From the NCBI GenBank assembly GCA_036346355.1, contig CM070588.1, positions 13,687,914 through 13,751,913 of the forward strand: 64,000 nucleotides of DNA, written 5' to 3'. Positions 20,414-32,221 of the stretch are shown piece after piece. Made by a program: the position numbers and the translations under genes. Source of the DNA: Rhipidocladum racemiflorum. Lineage: Eukaryota; Streptophyta; Magnoliopsida; Poales; Poaceae. Position 1 is the first letter of the stretch. Every line of letters begins with the position of its first letter. Under the pieces are notes generated by a model that saw only the letters and a program-made list of their open reading frames with translations, was not told the origin of the DNA and ran no database searches.

Positions 20414-21314
20414 TGACGAGTACTCATACCATGGGTACCTCCATCAGCCCGAGACCACGAGCGCGAGTTGATATCCTTCCGTAAGCCCACCCGCAAAGGT
20501 CCGTGGGTCGCGAAGGTTTGGCATGGCACTGCTTCGAGCCACTTCTAAAGGCGTCCGACCTCGACCTCCCGAGTCGAAACGCCTGGTCGGCCGGTGATCG
20601 ACCGAGTCCGACCTCTCAGAACGGGCAGCGCGTTCGGATAACTCCACCAGCGCTCGAGGCGACAGGGCCCGCGCTGGCGCCAGGCCGACCGCCCTGTGCA
20701 CGCGGCGTCCCTTGACGTCCGTACCAGGGTAGGCGGTCCCTTCCCGATGATGTCAGAAGACGTGCAGGGGAGTCAAGCCCCAGTCCCATCCGCTGACGCG
20801 CCGCGGGGGAGGACGCTCCCTCCCGAGGCCAAGCCGAAGTCAATCGCCATTAAAGACACTGACGGGCGCACGCGACAGTGCGTCACCCTGTAAAGCCCAG
20901 CAGAAAACCACGCACCGTAGGTCTACCAACCCTGCCTGGGGCGGGCAAAGGTCGGCAGGACAAGACGAGGACCAGACTCCAAGACGAAGACCACCCCTTC
21001 ACCTTTTTTCCAAACTTCCGTGTAACCTGCTACCTCCGTCTATATAAGGAGAGGCAGGGTCTGAGGAAAGACACACAGAGATTTTCAGATAACAGGCAGC
21101 CAACTATAAGGGGATCGGCCGACCGAACCCTTGCCTCATCTGTAGCCTTGTTCGTCCCACGAAATCAATACACCCCCGCCGAATGAACTGGAGTAGGGAC
21201 GTTCAGCCCGAACCAGTATAATCACCTGGCTTCCTGAGTCGACCATTCGGGGAGAGCGAGCGCGCGACCCCCTCCGACCATAAATTCGTACAGCCGGTGC
21301 ACGAAACACCAACA
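20414..21314 (+). repeat. 3' LTR of the TAT gypsy (about 901 bp)
   Basis: It starts TGACGAGTACTC right after the PPT CTCGGGGGCTAC and ends ACGAAACACCAACA, the usual ending of RIRE2-like LTRs. The copia sequence follows. A TATATAA lies at 21041-21047. With no 5' LTR in the window, the start is inferred from the PPT. Confidence 0.65.
21041..21047 (+). promoter_or_regulatory. TATA box in the TAT 3' LTR
   Basis: TATATAA is followed by GGAGAGGCAGG, about 270 bases before the LTR end. It would drive transcription outward into the Angela copia remnant. Confidence 0.7.
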
Positions 21315-22234
21315 GCCCTCAACCCGAAACCCAGTGCTTCTATTGCAGAAACATTGGAAACGGAACTACGAGAAGTACCTGGCAGATAAAAAGAATGGGA
21401 GTGTGACTTCCACTTCAGGTATTAATGTTATAGAAATTAATCTTGCTACTTCTTATTCCAGCTCTTGGGTATATGATACCGGATCGGTTGCTCACATTTG
21501 CAATTCGATGCAAGGGCTGACAAAGAGTAGAGACTTGGCAAAAGGAGAAGTGGATCTTCGCGTGGGGAATGAAGCAAGAGTTGCTGGTCTTGCCATTGGC
21601 ACCTACCCATTGCATTTGCCTTCAGGATTAGTTTTAGAACTTAATAATTGTTATTTTGTTCCAGCTTTTAGTAGAAACATTATTTCATCTTCCTGTTTGG
21701 AACATGAAGGTTATGAATTCAGAATAAAGAACTTTGTTTGTTCAATATTTTTGAATGATATGTATTATGGTCATTGTCCCATGGTGGATGGGTTATACGT
21801 CCTTGAACTCAAAGAAAAATATGTCTATAACATTAATGTCAAAAGGCCACGACCAAATGATTTGAACCCTACCTTTTTATGGCATTGTTGCTTAGGTCAC
21901 ATAAATGAGAAGCGCATGAAGAAGCTCCATGGTGATGAACTTCTCACCTCATTTGATTTTGAATCATTTGAAACATGTGAGTCTTGTTTACTTGGCAAGA
22001 TGACAAAAACCCCTTTCACAGGTTTTAGTGAGAGGGCGAGTGAATTGTTGGCCCTAGTACATATAGATGTATGTGGACCAATGAGCTCGATTGCTAGAGG
22101 TGGGTTTCAGTACTTTGTAACTTTTACTGATGACTTTAGTAGATATGGATATATCTATTTAATGAGGCATAAGTCTGAAACCTTTGAAAGGTTCAAAAAG
22201 TTTCAGAACGAAGTACAAAATCAACTTGGCAAAT
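21315..22234 (+). pseudogene. Angela pol part 1: zinc knuckle end, protease, start of integrase
   Basis: The frame from about 21334 begins in a damaged gag zinc knuckle: CFYC is one frame out from HWKRNYEKYL, so a small deletion lies there. Next comes the aspartic protease, with SSWVYDTGSVAHICNS carrying the catalytic Asp-Thr-Gly. The GAG-pre-integrase zinc region follows (WHCCLGHINEKRMKKL, then CESCLLGKMTKTPF). Last is the start of the integrase core, with VHIDVCGPM giving the first catalytic Asp. The frame is interrupted at 22235 by S2 and resumes in phase at 26258. The protein as a whole cuts the polyprotein and inserts cDNA. Confidence 0.85.
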
Positions 22235-22556
22235 TGTAACATCCTGAAATTTGTAATTAAGATTAATTAGGATTAACTAAGCTTAATTAAGCTAATTGTG
22301 TGCTTGATTGTGTGTTGAGTGCTATTGGATCTTAATTTGGCCCTTAGTTGGTTTTGGTTGCGTCGGTGTTTCATTGTTCGAGTAGTTTCGACTGATTTTG
22401 GCCCAAAACTCCAAGTTTCGAAGCCAGTCGAAATCTTCCGAAATCCGTAGGAACCTAAGTCCTAAAACCTTCCTTTGAGGTCCTAAAATTCTTCCCTTAA
22501 GTTTCCCGAGGTTAAACCCGAAGATTGCGAAGAAATCCAGAATTTTGCAGCTAGAG

Positions 22557-24100
22557 CGGCACTACCGCCGGTCCTTGGGCGGTAGTACCGGTCGGGCGGC
22601 ACTACCGCTCGAGGGGAGCGGTACTGCCGGCCGTGCGGTCGAGGCAGGGGGTCGTCGCCCCAGTTGCTTGGTTGACCGGCCACCTCACCCTCTCTCTCTA
22701 TCTTTCCTCTCCTCTAAAGCCCAGTAGGCTCACTCCTCACTCCCTCACTCGTTCTCTCCCCCTCAAGAGCTCTCTCCTTCCCTCTCCCTCTCCATTTCCC
22801 TCTCTGTCTTGAGCTCTCTCTCTCTTCTTGCGGTTTTGGGCTCAAGTGGAGCAAGTAGAAGGCAAGAGCAAGGTGTGGGAAGCTTTCTCAAGCATCCAGC
22901 AAGCCTTTCAACCGGTGGAATCAAGCCCGAGATCAATCCGTCAGGTTTTGATCTCAGAACCCTAGTTCTTTTCTTCTCTATTAGTTTCTCTTTTGGTTTA
23001 GTCCTTGAAACCCTAACCCTAGAAGTGCATCGACATGTTTCGAAGTTGCTAGACCTAGGTTAGCTCAGTAGAATTAGTTAGCGTCGATGATTTGATCTGA
23101 AAACCCTAATCAGTTCTCTGTTGGATTTATTCGCTCAAAAGTCATTTTCCCAAATTTTTTGAGTTCCTTTGAACCCTAACCCTGGAAAGTCGAGAAATTG
23201 ACCTTCGAATATATCTGACGCTGTCTGAGTTCGATTCCTGCGAAAAGATTTGAGTTTGAACTCAATCCGGATCCGGAATTGAATTTAATTCCAATTGAGT
23301 GTTTTGAGTTCGGATGGTTCGATCGTCGTGCGAAGTGTTTGAGTGCGAGTTAGACCCTATGAAACCCTTACGTGCAAAAAGAATCAATATGCAGTCGCAA
23401 ATCCATCGTTTCGATTCGATTTGCGAAAAGTGCACTATCGAGATTTTTGCAGTGTTTTCTACTTCTGAAGCTTCAAAAATCCCGAGAGTGACTCGTATTG
23501 GTTCTTAGTGCCCTAACGGTTCTAGTTCTAAAAAAAGGTCGAGTCAAAAACCCTGATTCGTAATATATCAGATTTGTTCGCTAGCGGAGTTAAATTCTCG
23601 AGTTTTGGAGTTTTCCTTGAACCTTAGCTCCAAAAGCCAAGGATATGACTATAGAATATATCCGAAGTTGTAAGAAGCTCTCGCGGAAAGAATCAAGTTT
23701 GGACTTGATTTGGATTGAAAGTCGAATTCTAACGGTAATTAGGGTTATCGAGTTCGAAAAAGTGGAAATTAGGTTAAACGAACTCGCAACTTGGTGGGAC
23801 CTGCATGGATGGGTCCCTGGCATCACTAGGAACCTAACCATGCGATCATCGTGAAGTTTCGAATCCGTTAGAGCAAAATCCCATTTTGTGAAACCCTAAT
23901 TTCTCCCTAAGGCCGGCACTACCGCCCTCCCTGGCCAGTACTGCCGGGTAGCCGGTACTACCACGTGTTTAACGCCGGTACTTTTTTCCAGAGAGCGCCC
24001 TTTTTGGTCGTCGGCCGCTGGCACTACCGGGCCCTGTGGCCGGTACTGCCGGGCTTGAGGGCGGCACTACCGGGGTTATACCGCCAGTACTGCCAGACTC
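22557..24100. repeat. Clusters of CGGTACTACCG/CGGCACTACCG dyads in S2
   Basis: At 22557-22637 and 23910-24100, near-palindromes such as GGTAGTACCGG, GGCACTACCG and GGTACTGCCGG occur about a dozen times on both strands. They sit in the GC-rich parts of the LTR. Confidence 0.8.
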
Positions 24101-25203
24101 ACTAGCCAAGTTAGGTCTCCTTTAGTCCCTTTTCTCGATTGTTTCTCCGATTGGTTTAGTTGTTGTTTTTGCTTCCTAATTGTCTTATTTGATTCTTGTT
24201 CGCCCTGTTAGTTCTGAGTTTGATCGTTTTGTTGTCGCTCGTTCGCGTAGACGTTGACGCGGTGGTGGACGCCTGCGCGGATCTCGATCGCTTTTCCCGT
24301 AAGTGTAATCAGTACAAAGCAAACAGGCAAGCACCTCCTTTGACCATATTGATCCCATATTTGTAAGTTTATTTTGAATTGTCAAAACTATTATGCATGC
24401 TTAAGAATTGGTACAAACAATAAATTGTGGGCATTGGTAGTTAAACCTGGATTGAATGGTTTTCCACGATTATCAGTTACACTGTGATCCTTGTTAATCC
24501 CTAGGATAATGGTAGACACCGTACTAAGTGTCAACTTGGGTTATATGTCTAATAAATGCATACGCTTAGCCCAGCGTTAGTATAATTGATTGTTAATCGG
24601 TGGACTCAGTCAATCAAAATCTTCTGGAAAAATCAAGTAGGATTTGAAATGGCAGTTTTGGTGGAAAAAGATATGTTGATAAAAAGAGAAAAAGGAAAAA
24701 GGTGAAAGGTGGTTTTATGCCGGACAGACGAGTGGTGGTCTCGTCTGTGCAACCCTAAGGACCGAACTTGATGGTGTTAACTGAGTCAAATCGTACAACC
24801 ACATGTGTTAGTATGGGATGACCTGAACGTAGTACAGGAGTGAGTGACTGGTCTTGCGCCGTGGTAGGTCGAAGTAGTTGGGCCACCGACGCGTCTTTGG
24901 TGCTGTCTAAGGGTCTCCCTCACCTCGCACAGGTGTTGGAGTATACCGTCTCAATACGGTACCGTTACAACGGTGAGGGCCTTGCTATGGGTTGTGAGGC
25001 GATGGATGGTAATCGTAAACCATCGCGAAAGTTGTATTTGTTTTTGTGTGTGGGGCTGATCACCCGCCATAGCAAGGGGTGCACTTCATCGGGGCTGACG
25101 TAAGACTAGAAACTCGCAAGTGGAACAGTTCCGTCATAGTCTAGCAAAACGAGTACGTTTCGTATCGCGTGGCATGGTTGACATGATTGCTAGAGTGTGT
25201 CAT

Positions 25204-25262
25204 GTGGGTAAAGTGTAGAATCTCTGCAGAGAATAAATCTAATCGATTAGCCGTGCTCACGG
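25204..25262 (+). promoter_or_regulatory. Conserved LTR block A in S2
   Basis: GTGGGTAAAG (25204-25213) is followed by CTCTGCAGAG (25222-25231), CTAATCGATTAG (25239-25250) and CCGTGCTCACGG (25251-25262). The third dyad differs from S1 but is still a perfect palindrome. Confidence 0.7.
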
Positions 25263-25675
25263 TCACGAGCAGCTTGGGTAATCATTGTCAAGTATATCAT
25301 TTTTTGTTTGCTTTTGAAAATGGTTTTGAAACCGGAAATCTTTTTGGGCTGAGTTGGATGAAATTTGGTGGTGAATTGATTGAATCAATGTGACTTGAGG
25401 AATTGCTGGATGGTGATTTGAATACTATCTGCGAGATGTTTCTCGGATTGATTGTTGGTTGAAATCGGAAGGTGATGAATGTGGATACTAAATAAATTAC
25501 ACAATTATGTATTAAATTACATTCTTTATCAATTGCTTTTGTAAATTGAGCAGCTTCTGAAATCTATTATTCTATTGCAAATAAATTTAGCTTTATGCAA
25601 CTCTGAACTAGATTAGCAACCTTTTTCATTGATTAACCTGCATCCTTATTATACTTGCAAACACTAAAGTCTTGC

Positions 25676-25693
25676 GAGTACATACATGTACTC
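25676..25693 (+). promoter_or_regulatory. Conserved LTR block C in S2
   Basis: A GAGTAC arm and a GTACTC arm are separated by the 6-base loop ATACAT. The dyad follows CACTAAAGTCTTGC, which also precedes it in T2. Confidence 0.65.
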
Positions 25694-26252
25694 ACCGTTT
25701 GCTTTAAAACTTATTATCAAGCTCAGAAGGCGGAATCAAGAGAGAAGAAGGCGAGCTAGGTGAGGATCGCTTTGATTCAGAGATCGTCGGGTTTTGCAGC
25801 TGTAGATTAGGTTTTCTCTCGGTCGCAACTTAGCTACTGCCTTCGGGTTTGGGAAGGCACTCTGCTGCCGTTGCTGTACTCTAAGTCTCTCTTTAGCTTT
25901 TGTAGCCATTTGGCAGAATTTCTTTCTTGTATTACTATCTCGATGTAATCAAACCTGCATTCATCAAAACCATTTTGTTAATGTAAGTGTTTTGATGCAA
26001 CTTATTGTGGAAATATGTGGGTGCTAGGCTACTGATCCAGGGAACTAGCACTAGGCACATATCTCGGGGAAGCTCGGGTTGGAATCAATCATTTGGCATA
26101 TGACCACGTGACGAGTGTGTCGTGCCGATTGATTAGCCTCAATCTGGGTACGGTTTGTAATTGGGGTTCGGTTTACTGACGGGTTGCGTTAATTCCAGTC
26201 CGATGCAATAGTGAGTACACGAATCACTGTTACAAAGACTGGAACCCCCATA

Positions 26253-28402
26253 CAAATCAATAAAACACTTACAATCAGATCGTGGTGACGAATACTTGAG
26301 CCAAGAGTTTGGTGATCATTTAAAGCAATGTGGAATCGTTCCACAACTTACTCCGCCAGGAACGCCTCAATGGAATGGCGTATCCGAATGACGGAATCAA
26401 ACTTTATTGGATATGGTTTGGTCAATGATGAGCCAAACAGATCTGCCATTATCCTTCTAGGGGTTCGCTCTAGAGACAACTGCGTTCACATTAAATAGGG
26501 TCCCATCAAATTCCGTTGAGAAGACACCATATGAGATATGGACTGGGAGAAGTCCCATGTTGTCATTTCTCAAGATATGGGGATGTGAGGCTTATGTAAA
26601 ACATTTGCAATCAGATAAACTCGCACCTAAATCAGAAAAATGCTTCTTTGTGGGGTATCCTAAAGAAACCAAAGGATATTACTTTTACAAAAGAAACGAG
26701 AACAAAGTTTTTGTTGCTCGAAATGGTGTCTTTTTGGAGAAAGAGTTTCTTTCAAAAGAAATCAGTGGGAGTGATGTGCATCTCGATGAAGTTTGAGAAT
26801 CACATGAACATGTTCAAGCTGCCACTGAATCATCACATGATGTACAAAATGTTGTACAACCTGTGGAAGAGACACCAGGCCCACGTAGGTCGGGGAGGTC
26901 GTGTCATGAACCTATAAGATATGGACATGACATATTATTGTTGGACAATGATGAGCCCACGACTTACGAAGAAGCCATGATGGACCCAAACTCCGAAAAA
27001 TGGCTTGGAGCCATGAGATCCGAAATTCAATCTATGCATGACAATCAAGTTTGGAACTTAGTCGATCCTCTTGATGGTGTAAAAACCATAGAATGCAAAT
27101 GGATTTTCAAGAAGGAGATAGACGTAGATGGAAATGTTCAGATCTATAAGGCACGGTTGGTGGCAAAGGGTTCCAAACAAGTTCAAGGAATTGACTATGA
27201 TGAAACTTTTTCACCGGTAGCCATGCTCAAGGCTGTCCGGATCATGTTAGCAATTGTTGCATATTTCAATTACGAAATATGGCAGATGGACGTCAAAACA
27301 GCTTTCCTTAATGGGAATCTATCTGAGGATGTATACATGATACAACCTAAGGGTTTTGTTGATCCTAAAAATGCTAAATAGATATGCAAGCTTCAAAGAT
27401 CCATTTATGGGTTAAATCAAGCATCTCGGAGTTGTAACATTCATTTTGATGAAGTTGTCAAAGGATTTGGCTTTATCAAAAACGAAGAAGAGCCTTGTGT
27501 TTACAAGAAGGCTAGTGGGAGCGCACTTGTGTTTCTGATCTTGTATGTGGATGACATATTATTGATCGGGAATGATATTCCTATGCTTGAAGACATTAAA
27601 ACTTCGTTGAAAAGGAGTTTCTCAATGAAGGACTTGGGAGAAGCATGTTATATCTTGGGCATAAAGATCTATAGAGATAGATCAAAAAGGATGATTGGAT
27701 TAAGCCAGGAAACGTACATTGACAAAGTATTGAAAAGGTTCAATATGCATGAATCTAAGAGAGTGTTTCATGCCAATGTCACATGGCATCAGTCTAAGCA
27801 AGAATCAATGTCCTTGAGCGAGAAAGGATGAGCAAGATTCCATATGCTTCGGCTATTGGATCTATCATGTATGCCATGATCTGTACCCGCCCAGATGTCT
27901 CATATGCTCTAAGTGTCACAAGTAGATACCAAGCGAATCCCGGTAATGGTCATTGGATAGCCGTGAAAAACATCCTAAAGTACTTGAGAAGAACTAAGGG
28001 TATGTTCCTAGTCTTTGGAGGGGAGGAAGAACTGGTTGTAAAAGGTTACACCGATGCAAACTTCCAAACTGACAAAGATGATTTTCGATCACAATCCGGT
28101 TTTGTGTTTACACTAAATGGAGGAGCAGTAAGCTGGAAGATTTCCAAGCAAAGCACGGTGGCTGACTCTATGACAGAAGCGGAGTACATTGCAGCTTCGG
28201 ATGCCGCAAAAGAAGTTGTATGGATAAAGAAGTTTATCTCAGAGCTTGGTGTGGTCGCTAGTGCCTCTAGTCCAATGGACATCTATTGCGATAATAGTGG
28301 TAACATTGCACAAGCAAAAGATCCTAGATCACATCAGAAGTCCAAACATATACTCCGATGCTTTCACCTTATTCGCGAGATTGTGGATAGAGGTGACGTG
28401 AA
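26253..28402 (+). pseudogene. Angela pol part 2: integrase core end, reverse transcriptase, RNase H
   Basis: The integrase resumes with LQSDRGDEYLSQEFGDHL (second catalytic Asp) and TPQWNGVSE (catalytic Glu). Reverse transcriptase follows (KARLVAKGSKQVQGIDYDETFSP, VKTAFLNG, and the active-site LYVDDILLIGND). RNase H comes next (VKGYTDANFQTDKDD, SMTEAEYIAASDAAKE, IYCDNSGNIAQ). In-frame stops lie at 26389-26391 (TGA where the family has Arg), 26458-26460 (TAG where it has Trp), 26794-26796 and 27379-27381, and a one-base frameshift lies near 27825. S3 interrupts it at 28403. The catalytic residues persist, so inactivation is by nonsense and frameshift changes. Confidence 0.85.
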
Positions 28403-29116
28403 TGTGACACTACGGAATGGTGTGACATTATTTAACGTGAATGTTAAGGTCAAAAACTTTATGAAATATGGTATTAGAGGTTAAAACTATATGATAGGTG
28501 TAACACCCCAAAATTTTGCTTTTCTTGAATTCATGTGTGATTTGGCACTTTGGTGAATTTTTGGAATTTTCTGGAATTTATTTGGATTTATTTGGAATTT
28601 ATTTGAATTTATTCCATTTTGAAATAATTAAAGAATTTAATTTTGCAAATAAAATTTTGTTGGAAATATTTTATTTGAGTCCAAAATGATCCAAAATATT
28701 TTCCAGAATTTTTCTGGAATTTTTCTGAGTCATTTGCTATTTTTAATGAATTAAAATGAATTACTAGGAATTATTTTAAATATTAAATCACCGAAAATCA
28801 AACTCGGGTCAAGTATCGCTCATCCGGATCGAAGTCGGAACCCGAAGTCGGACTCGAGTCCCAACCCGAGCCACGCCGACTCGACCAAACCACTCCTAAA
28901 CCTAATCAATCCCAACCGTTGGATCAAGATCCAACGGCCGAGATCCAACCGCACGTTCGAGCCGTATCCGCCCGGATCCGATCACGCTGCGTCGATCGTG
29001 GTCGTTGATCGCGCCACGTGGGACGGTGAGAGTCGCCGTCTTCGCCGAGACCAGCCGGACTCATGGCCACGAGTCGCCATTGCGATCGGACTAGGGCTCT
29101 CGAGCACGCCTCCGGC

Positions 29117-29123
29117 TATTTAA
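29117..29123 (+). promoter_or_regulatory. TATA box of T1 LTR
   Basis: TATTTAA followed by GCCCGG lies at the boundary between GC-rich upstream sequence and the likely transcribed part. The copy in the 3' LTR is at 38273-38279. Confidence 0.55.
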
Positions 29124-31275
29124 TGCCCGGATCGCACTCGAGTATCGCCGTGACCTTGCGCTACTTTTTGCCCTAGCTTGCTAAGCCCTAGCAGCCGCTT
29201 GCTCGGGATTGCTCGCCAGTAGTAGCTAGGGTATCGTGGTGGTTTTTCACCTTCCGCCGCCGCCCGCCGCCGAGGAGAAGGAGGTCGAACCGATCCCCGA
29301 GCCAAGGCGACTCGAACGTGACCCCGCACGTCGCCGGAGGAGCCCCGTAGCGCCGTCGGGCTCGTCATCGTTCCCGTCTCCGGTGCCCAAGCCTCGCCGC
29401 GCCATCGCCGGACTCCGCGAGCTCTGTGGACCGTCAGATCCAGATCGGACGATTGAGGTGAGTTCACGTGTTCCAAACCCGATTAGATCTGGACCGTTGG
29501 ATCAAGATCCAACGGTTCACAATCGCCACGTGCCGTAGCAGTACTATTATAGGATTAGATCTGGACCGTCCGATCTAAATCGAACGGCCCACGATCATCG
29601 AGTAGTTTTAACGTGTTAACCCTGGATCTAATCCGCGCCGTTGATTTTCAAACCAACGGCCGTGATTGCGCCACGTGTCGGGAAGTTGGACCGACGCGGT
29701 CAACACTGGCCCACGCGACGCTGCGTCGTAGACGCCGACACGCCGGCCCGCGTGTCGAGGGCTCGCATGTCGGCCGGGCTCTCTCAGCCGAGCGTCGAAT
29801 GACGCGTCACAATGGGTCCCCACATGTCAGCACCGTGGCCGAAGTCCTCGCCGACGCCGATGACGCCACCGAGCGGGCCCACATGTCAGCGACACGTGGA
29901 GTCGTGGACCGAGTCCACGGTGGACCCAAGCCGAGCGTGGACCGAGCCCATGAGCCGGCTGACGTCAGCCAGCCAATCAGGAGCTGACACGTGTCCATGC
30001 TGACGCAATAATTAATTTCCGAAAAAGAAAATGATTTATTAATTCGAAATAATGATTTCAGATTTTGTTTCAAACTTCAAACGCTTATAACTTTTGCGTT
30101 TCAACTCCGATTTGAGTGATTCAAATTTCTAAATTTGTATAAAATTGAGATCTACCTAAATATGAATTTTATTTAATTTTTGGACTAAAGTTTTTCTCTG
30201 TAATATTATTTAATTGATTATTTAAACTTTAATAAATCATAACTTTTGCATTTTAACTCCGATTTGATCGATTCCAGTTTCTAAAAATCCAGAAAATTAT
30301 GTTCTCTCTGTTGATGGATTTTATTTGGAGTTTTGGGATCTTTTGCCTATTGTTTATTCGTGTATTTGCTATTTGCACGCTTTACGAGTAGACGTTGAAG
30401 TGCCTAAGGATTCGAAGGAGAAGTGTTGACTCAGATCCAACTCGGGACCAAGAGCAAGTACTTTTTGAAGGCAAGTTGTGCTTTGACCATGTTGATCCTA
30501 TTTCAAAATCTATTTTGATTTAAACTATTGCATGCTAGTTCAATTAGAAAGATACTTTGTTTAAACATGGGGGTTAGATAAATACCAATTTGCTGTATGA
30601 CACCTTGATTATCTAAGTATGTGCCATGATCCCTTGTCACCCTAGTTGTGGATTACTAGTTGGACATTATTAAGTTGCCAACATGGGTTTAGACCGACGT
30701 AGTACACTGCTTAGACCTGCTCCGTGCTCATGACATGATTTTGGACAATCAAATGCTAATATGGACTTAATGATATATTGAACCTGTTTTGGAAAAGTAT
30801 CATGTGATGTTGATGGCACGTGGTGCATGGTAATCAATCGGGTTTGATAAACGCTTTCGGCCAAGGGCATGTGGCAAGAGTAATCAGTGGGCCAAAGTGT
30901 GGCATTGGGAGTGTTGATTTGGTTTTTCGGGTAGTCTTGCCCTGGTCACTCTAAGGACTTAACCTTGCAAGCCTTTGAACTGGGTCATACTTGCAACCAC
31001 ATGGCTGGAATGGGACGGCCCTAGTTGACTAAGTCGCTAAGGACTCACTTGTGGAGCCTCAGGGTGTCAATTACACCGTTTGTGTGATTGTACGGGGGAG
31101 CGTATCGTGGCTGTGGCCAGATACCCATCTAACGGTGTGTTGGTCCCATACTTCGCCTTGGCTAAGGGAAGGGATGGTGTAGAGCACGAACCGGAGAGGA
31201 CCACCTGTGTTGTTTGAGGCTTCCGAAAGGCTTTATTCTGAGGAACTTCGCCTTTGTGGTGTTTGACTGTATCTT

Positions 31276-31323
31276 GTGGGTAAAGTGCATAACCTCTGCA
31301 GAGTTGAGAATCTATTTAAATAG
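31276..31323 (+). promoter_or_regulatory. Conserved LTR block A in T1
   Basis: GTGGGTAAAG (31276-31285), CTCTGCAGAG (31294-31303) and CTATTTAAATAG (31312-31323), the third version of the variable palindrome. It is repeated in the 3' LTR at 40420-40467. Confidence 0.7.
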
Positions 31324-31622
31324 CCGAGTCCACTTGATCGACAATGCTCGGGAATTACAGTCAAGGGTTAGACTTTCTGAAAATAACTTGTATTTGAAAG
31401 GTGGGTTGGTTTAGTAATGAAGATGATGGAAATATGGTTTAGGATGGGGAAAAATGTTTATTAAATTTCTTGAAAGTTATTTATGCTTTACTTACTTCTA
31501 CTGCTTTCGAATCTACTTTTATTACTTGTCAAAAGCTGTTTACTGCAAATATACCTTGAGCTATTCCTTTGTACCAAGCCATGCATATAGTATATTAGCT
31601 TGCATTCTGTGCATGACTTGCT

Positions 31623-31637
31623 GAGTACCAAGTACTC
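31623..31637 (+). promoter_or_regulatory. Conserved LTR block C in T1
   Basis: GAGTACCAAGTACTC is the dyad with a 3-base loop. It is repeated at 40769-40783 in the 3' LTR. Confidence 0.65.
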
Positions 31638-32006
31638 ACCCTTGCCTCAACACAATACCAGTTGAAGAGGAGACTACGCCAGCCGGAGGAGGATTTCCAA
31701 GAGGACCCGTCTACTTAGGGATGCGAGCCCGATCGGTTGCTGTGGTATCTTTGGATGGCGCCACGGGTTATTTGATTTTCCGCTATTATATCTCCTTTAG
31801 TAAGTTTCTCCTTGCAAGGCATATATTTGTATATTGGACATAAGGTCAAGTAACACTTTGATTATTTAAATAAATTACTTTGATGGTATCGATTGGTATG
31901 ATTGTGATATATACCTATGTTAAGATCGTGAGCACTAAGCGCTGCTCTCGACTAGTGCCGAATACACAGAGGGTCCGGATTTGCAAATTCGGGGTCCCGA
32001 CAGAGG

Positions 32007-32020
32007 TGGTATCAGAGCCA
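32007..32020 (+). other. Primer binding site of T1
   Basis: TGGTATCAGAGCCA is complementary to the 3' end of initiator Met-tRNA and begins 5 bases after the 5' LTR. Confidence 0.9.
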
Positions 32021-32221
32021 TACTTGACCGTAGGCTCAACCCTAAGCTAGAATGGTCGTAGTGAGGATAAAACCTATTTTCTAAAGCTAAAAATTTGCCA
32101 AGACAAGAAATGACATCTCGACTTATCCCCTTCTCTCTTTTCTTGTCTCTTGCTGAAATTTTCCCTTACCTTGTCACAATTTAAAAATTCCGAGTTCTTA
32201 CGTAAAGCACTCTTGTGACAG

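Larger units (their letters stand above)
1..21314 (+). mobile_element. RIRE2-like TAT-lineage Ty3/gypsy retrotransposon (3' part), split by S1
   Basis: The element enters from the left edge in mid-pol and ends with its 3' LTR at 21314; its 5' LTR, gag, protease and reverse transcriptase lie outside. In order it has RNase H, integrase, a non-coding stretch, two antisense ORFs, GC-rich repeats, a polypurine tract and a 0.9 kb LTR. RNase H followed by integrase, with antisense genes between pol and the 3' LTR, is the known layout of grass TAT elements such as RIRE2. Solo LTR S1 interrupts it at 2492/14797 with a CCAAC duplication. It sits inside the Angela-type copia, whose zinc-knuckle/protease coding region resumes at about 21330. 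Its own target duplication cannot be checked. Confidence 0.85.
22235..26252 (+). mobile_element. Solo LTR S2, chromovirus-like (4018 bp)
   Basis: S2 starts TGTAACATCCTG and is flanked by CAAAT (22230-22234 and 26253-26257). Its last bases are CCCCATA where CCCCACA would be expected, so the terminal CA appears mutated. Removing it with one CAAAT leaves the Angela integrase in frame. It has no coding region. It contains a CGGTACTACCG-type repeat cluster (22557-22637, 23910-24100) and blocks B (24325), A (25204) and C (25676) shared with S1, T1 and T2. Short ORFs inside are not supported as genes. Confidence 0.85.
28499..32002 (+). repeat. 5' LTR of T1 (3504 bp)
   Basis: It starts TGTAACACCCC and ends GGGGTCCCGACA. 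It contains inverted repeats of the CCGTTGGATC/GATCCAACGG type (28916-28937, 29494-29515, 29576-29587, 29638-29659), a TATTTAA at 29117-29123, and blocks B (30469-30490), A (31276-31323) and C (31623-31637). Confidence 0.95.

Noticed and set aside
28403..28498. The 84-base tail of the Angela RNase H ORF as true coding sequence
   Set aside because: After 28402 the frame reads into S3. The real C-terminus is found at 43264-43378, with GTGAA at both junctions.
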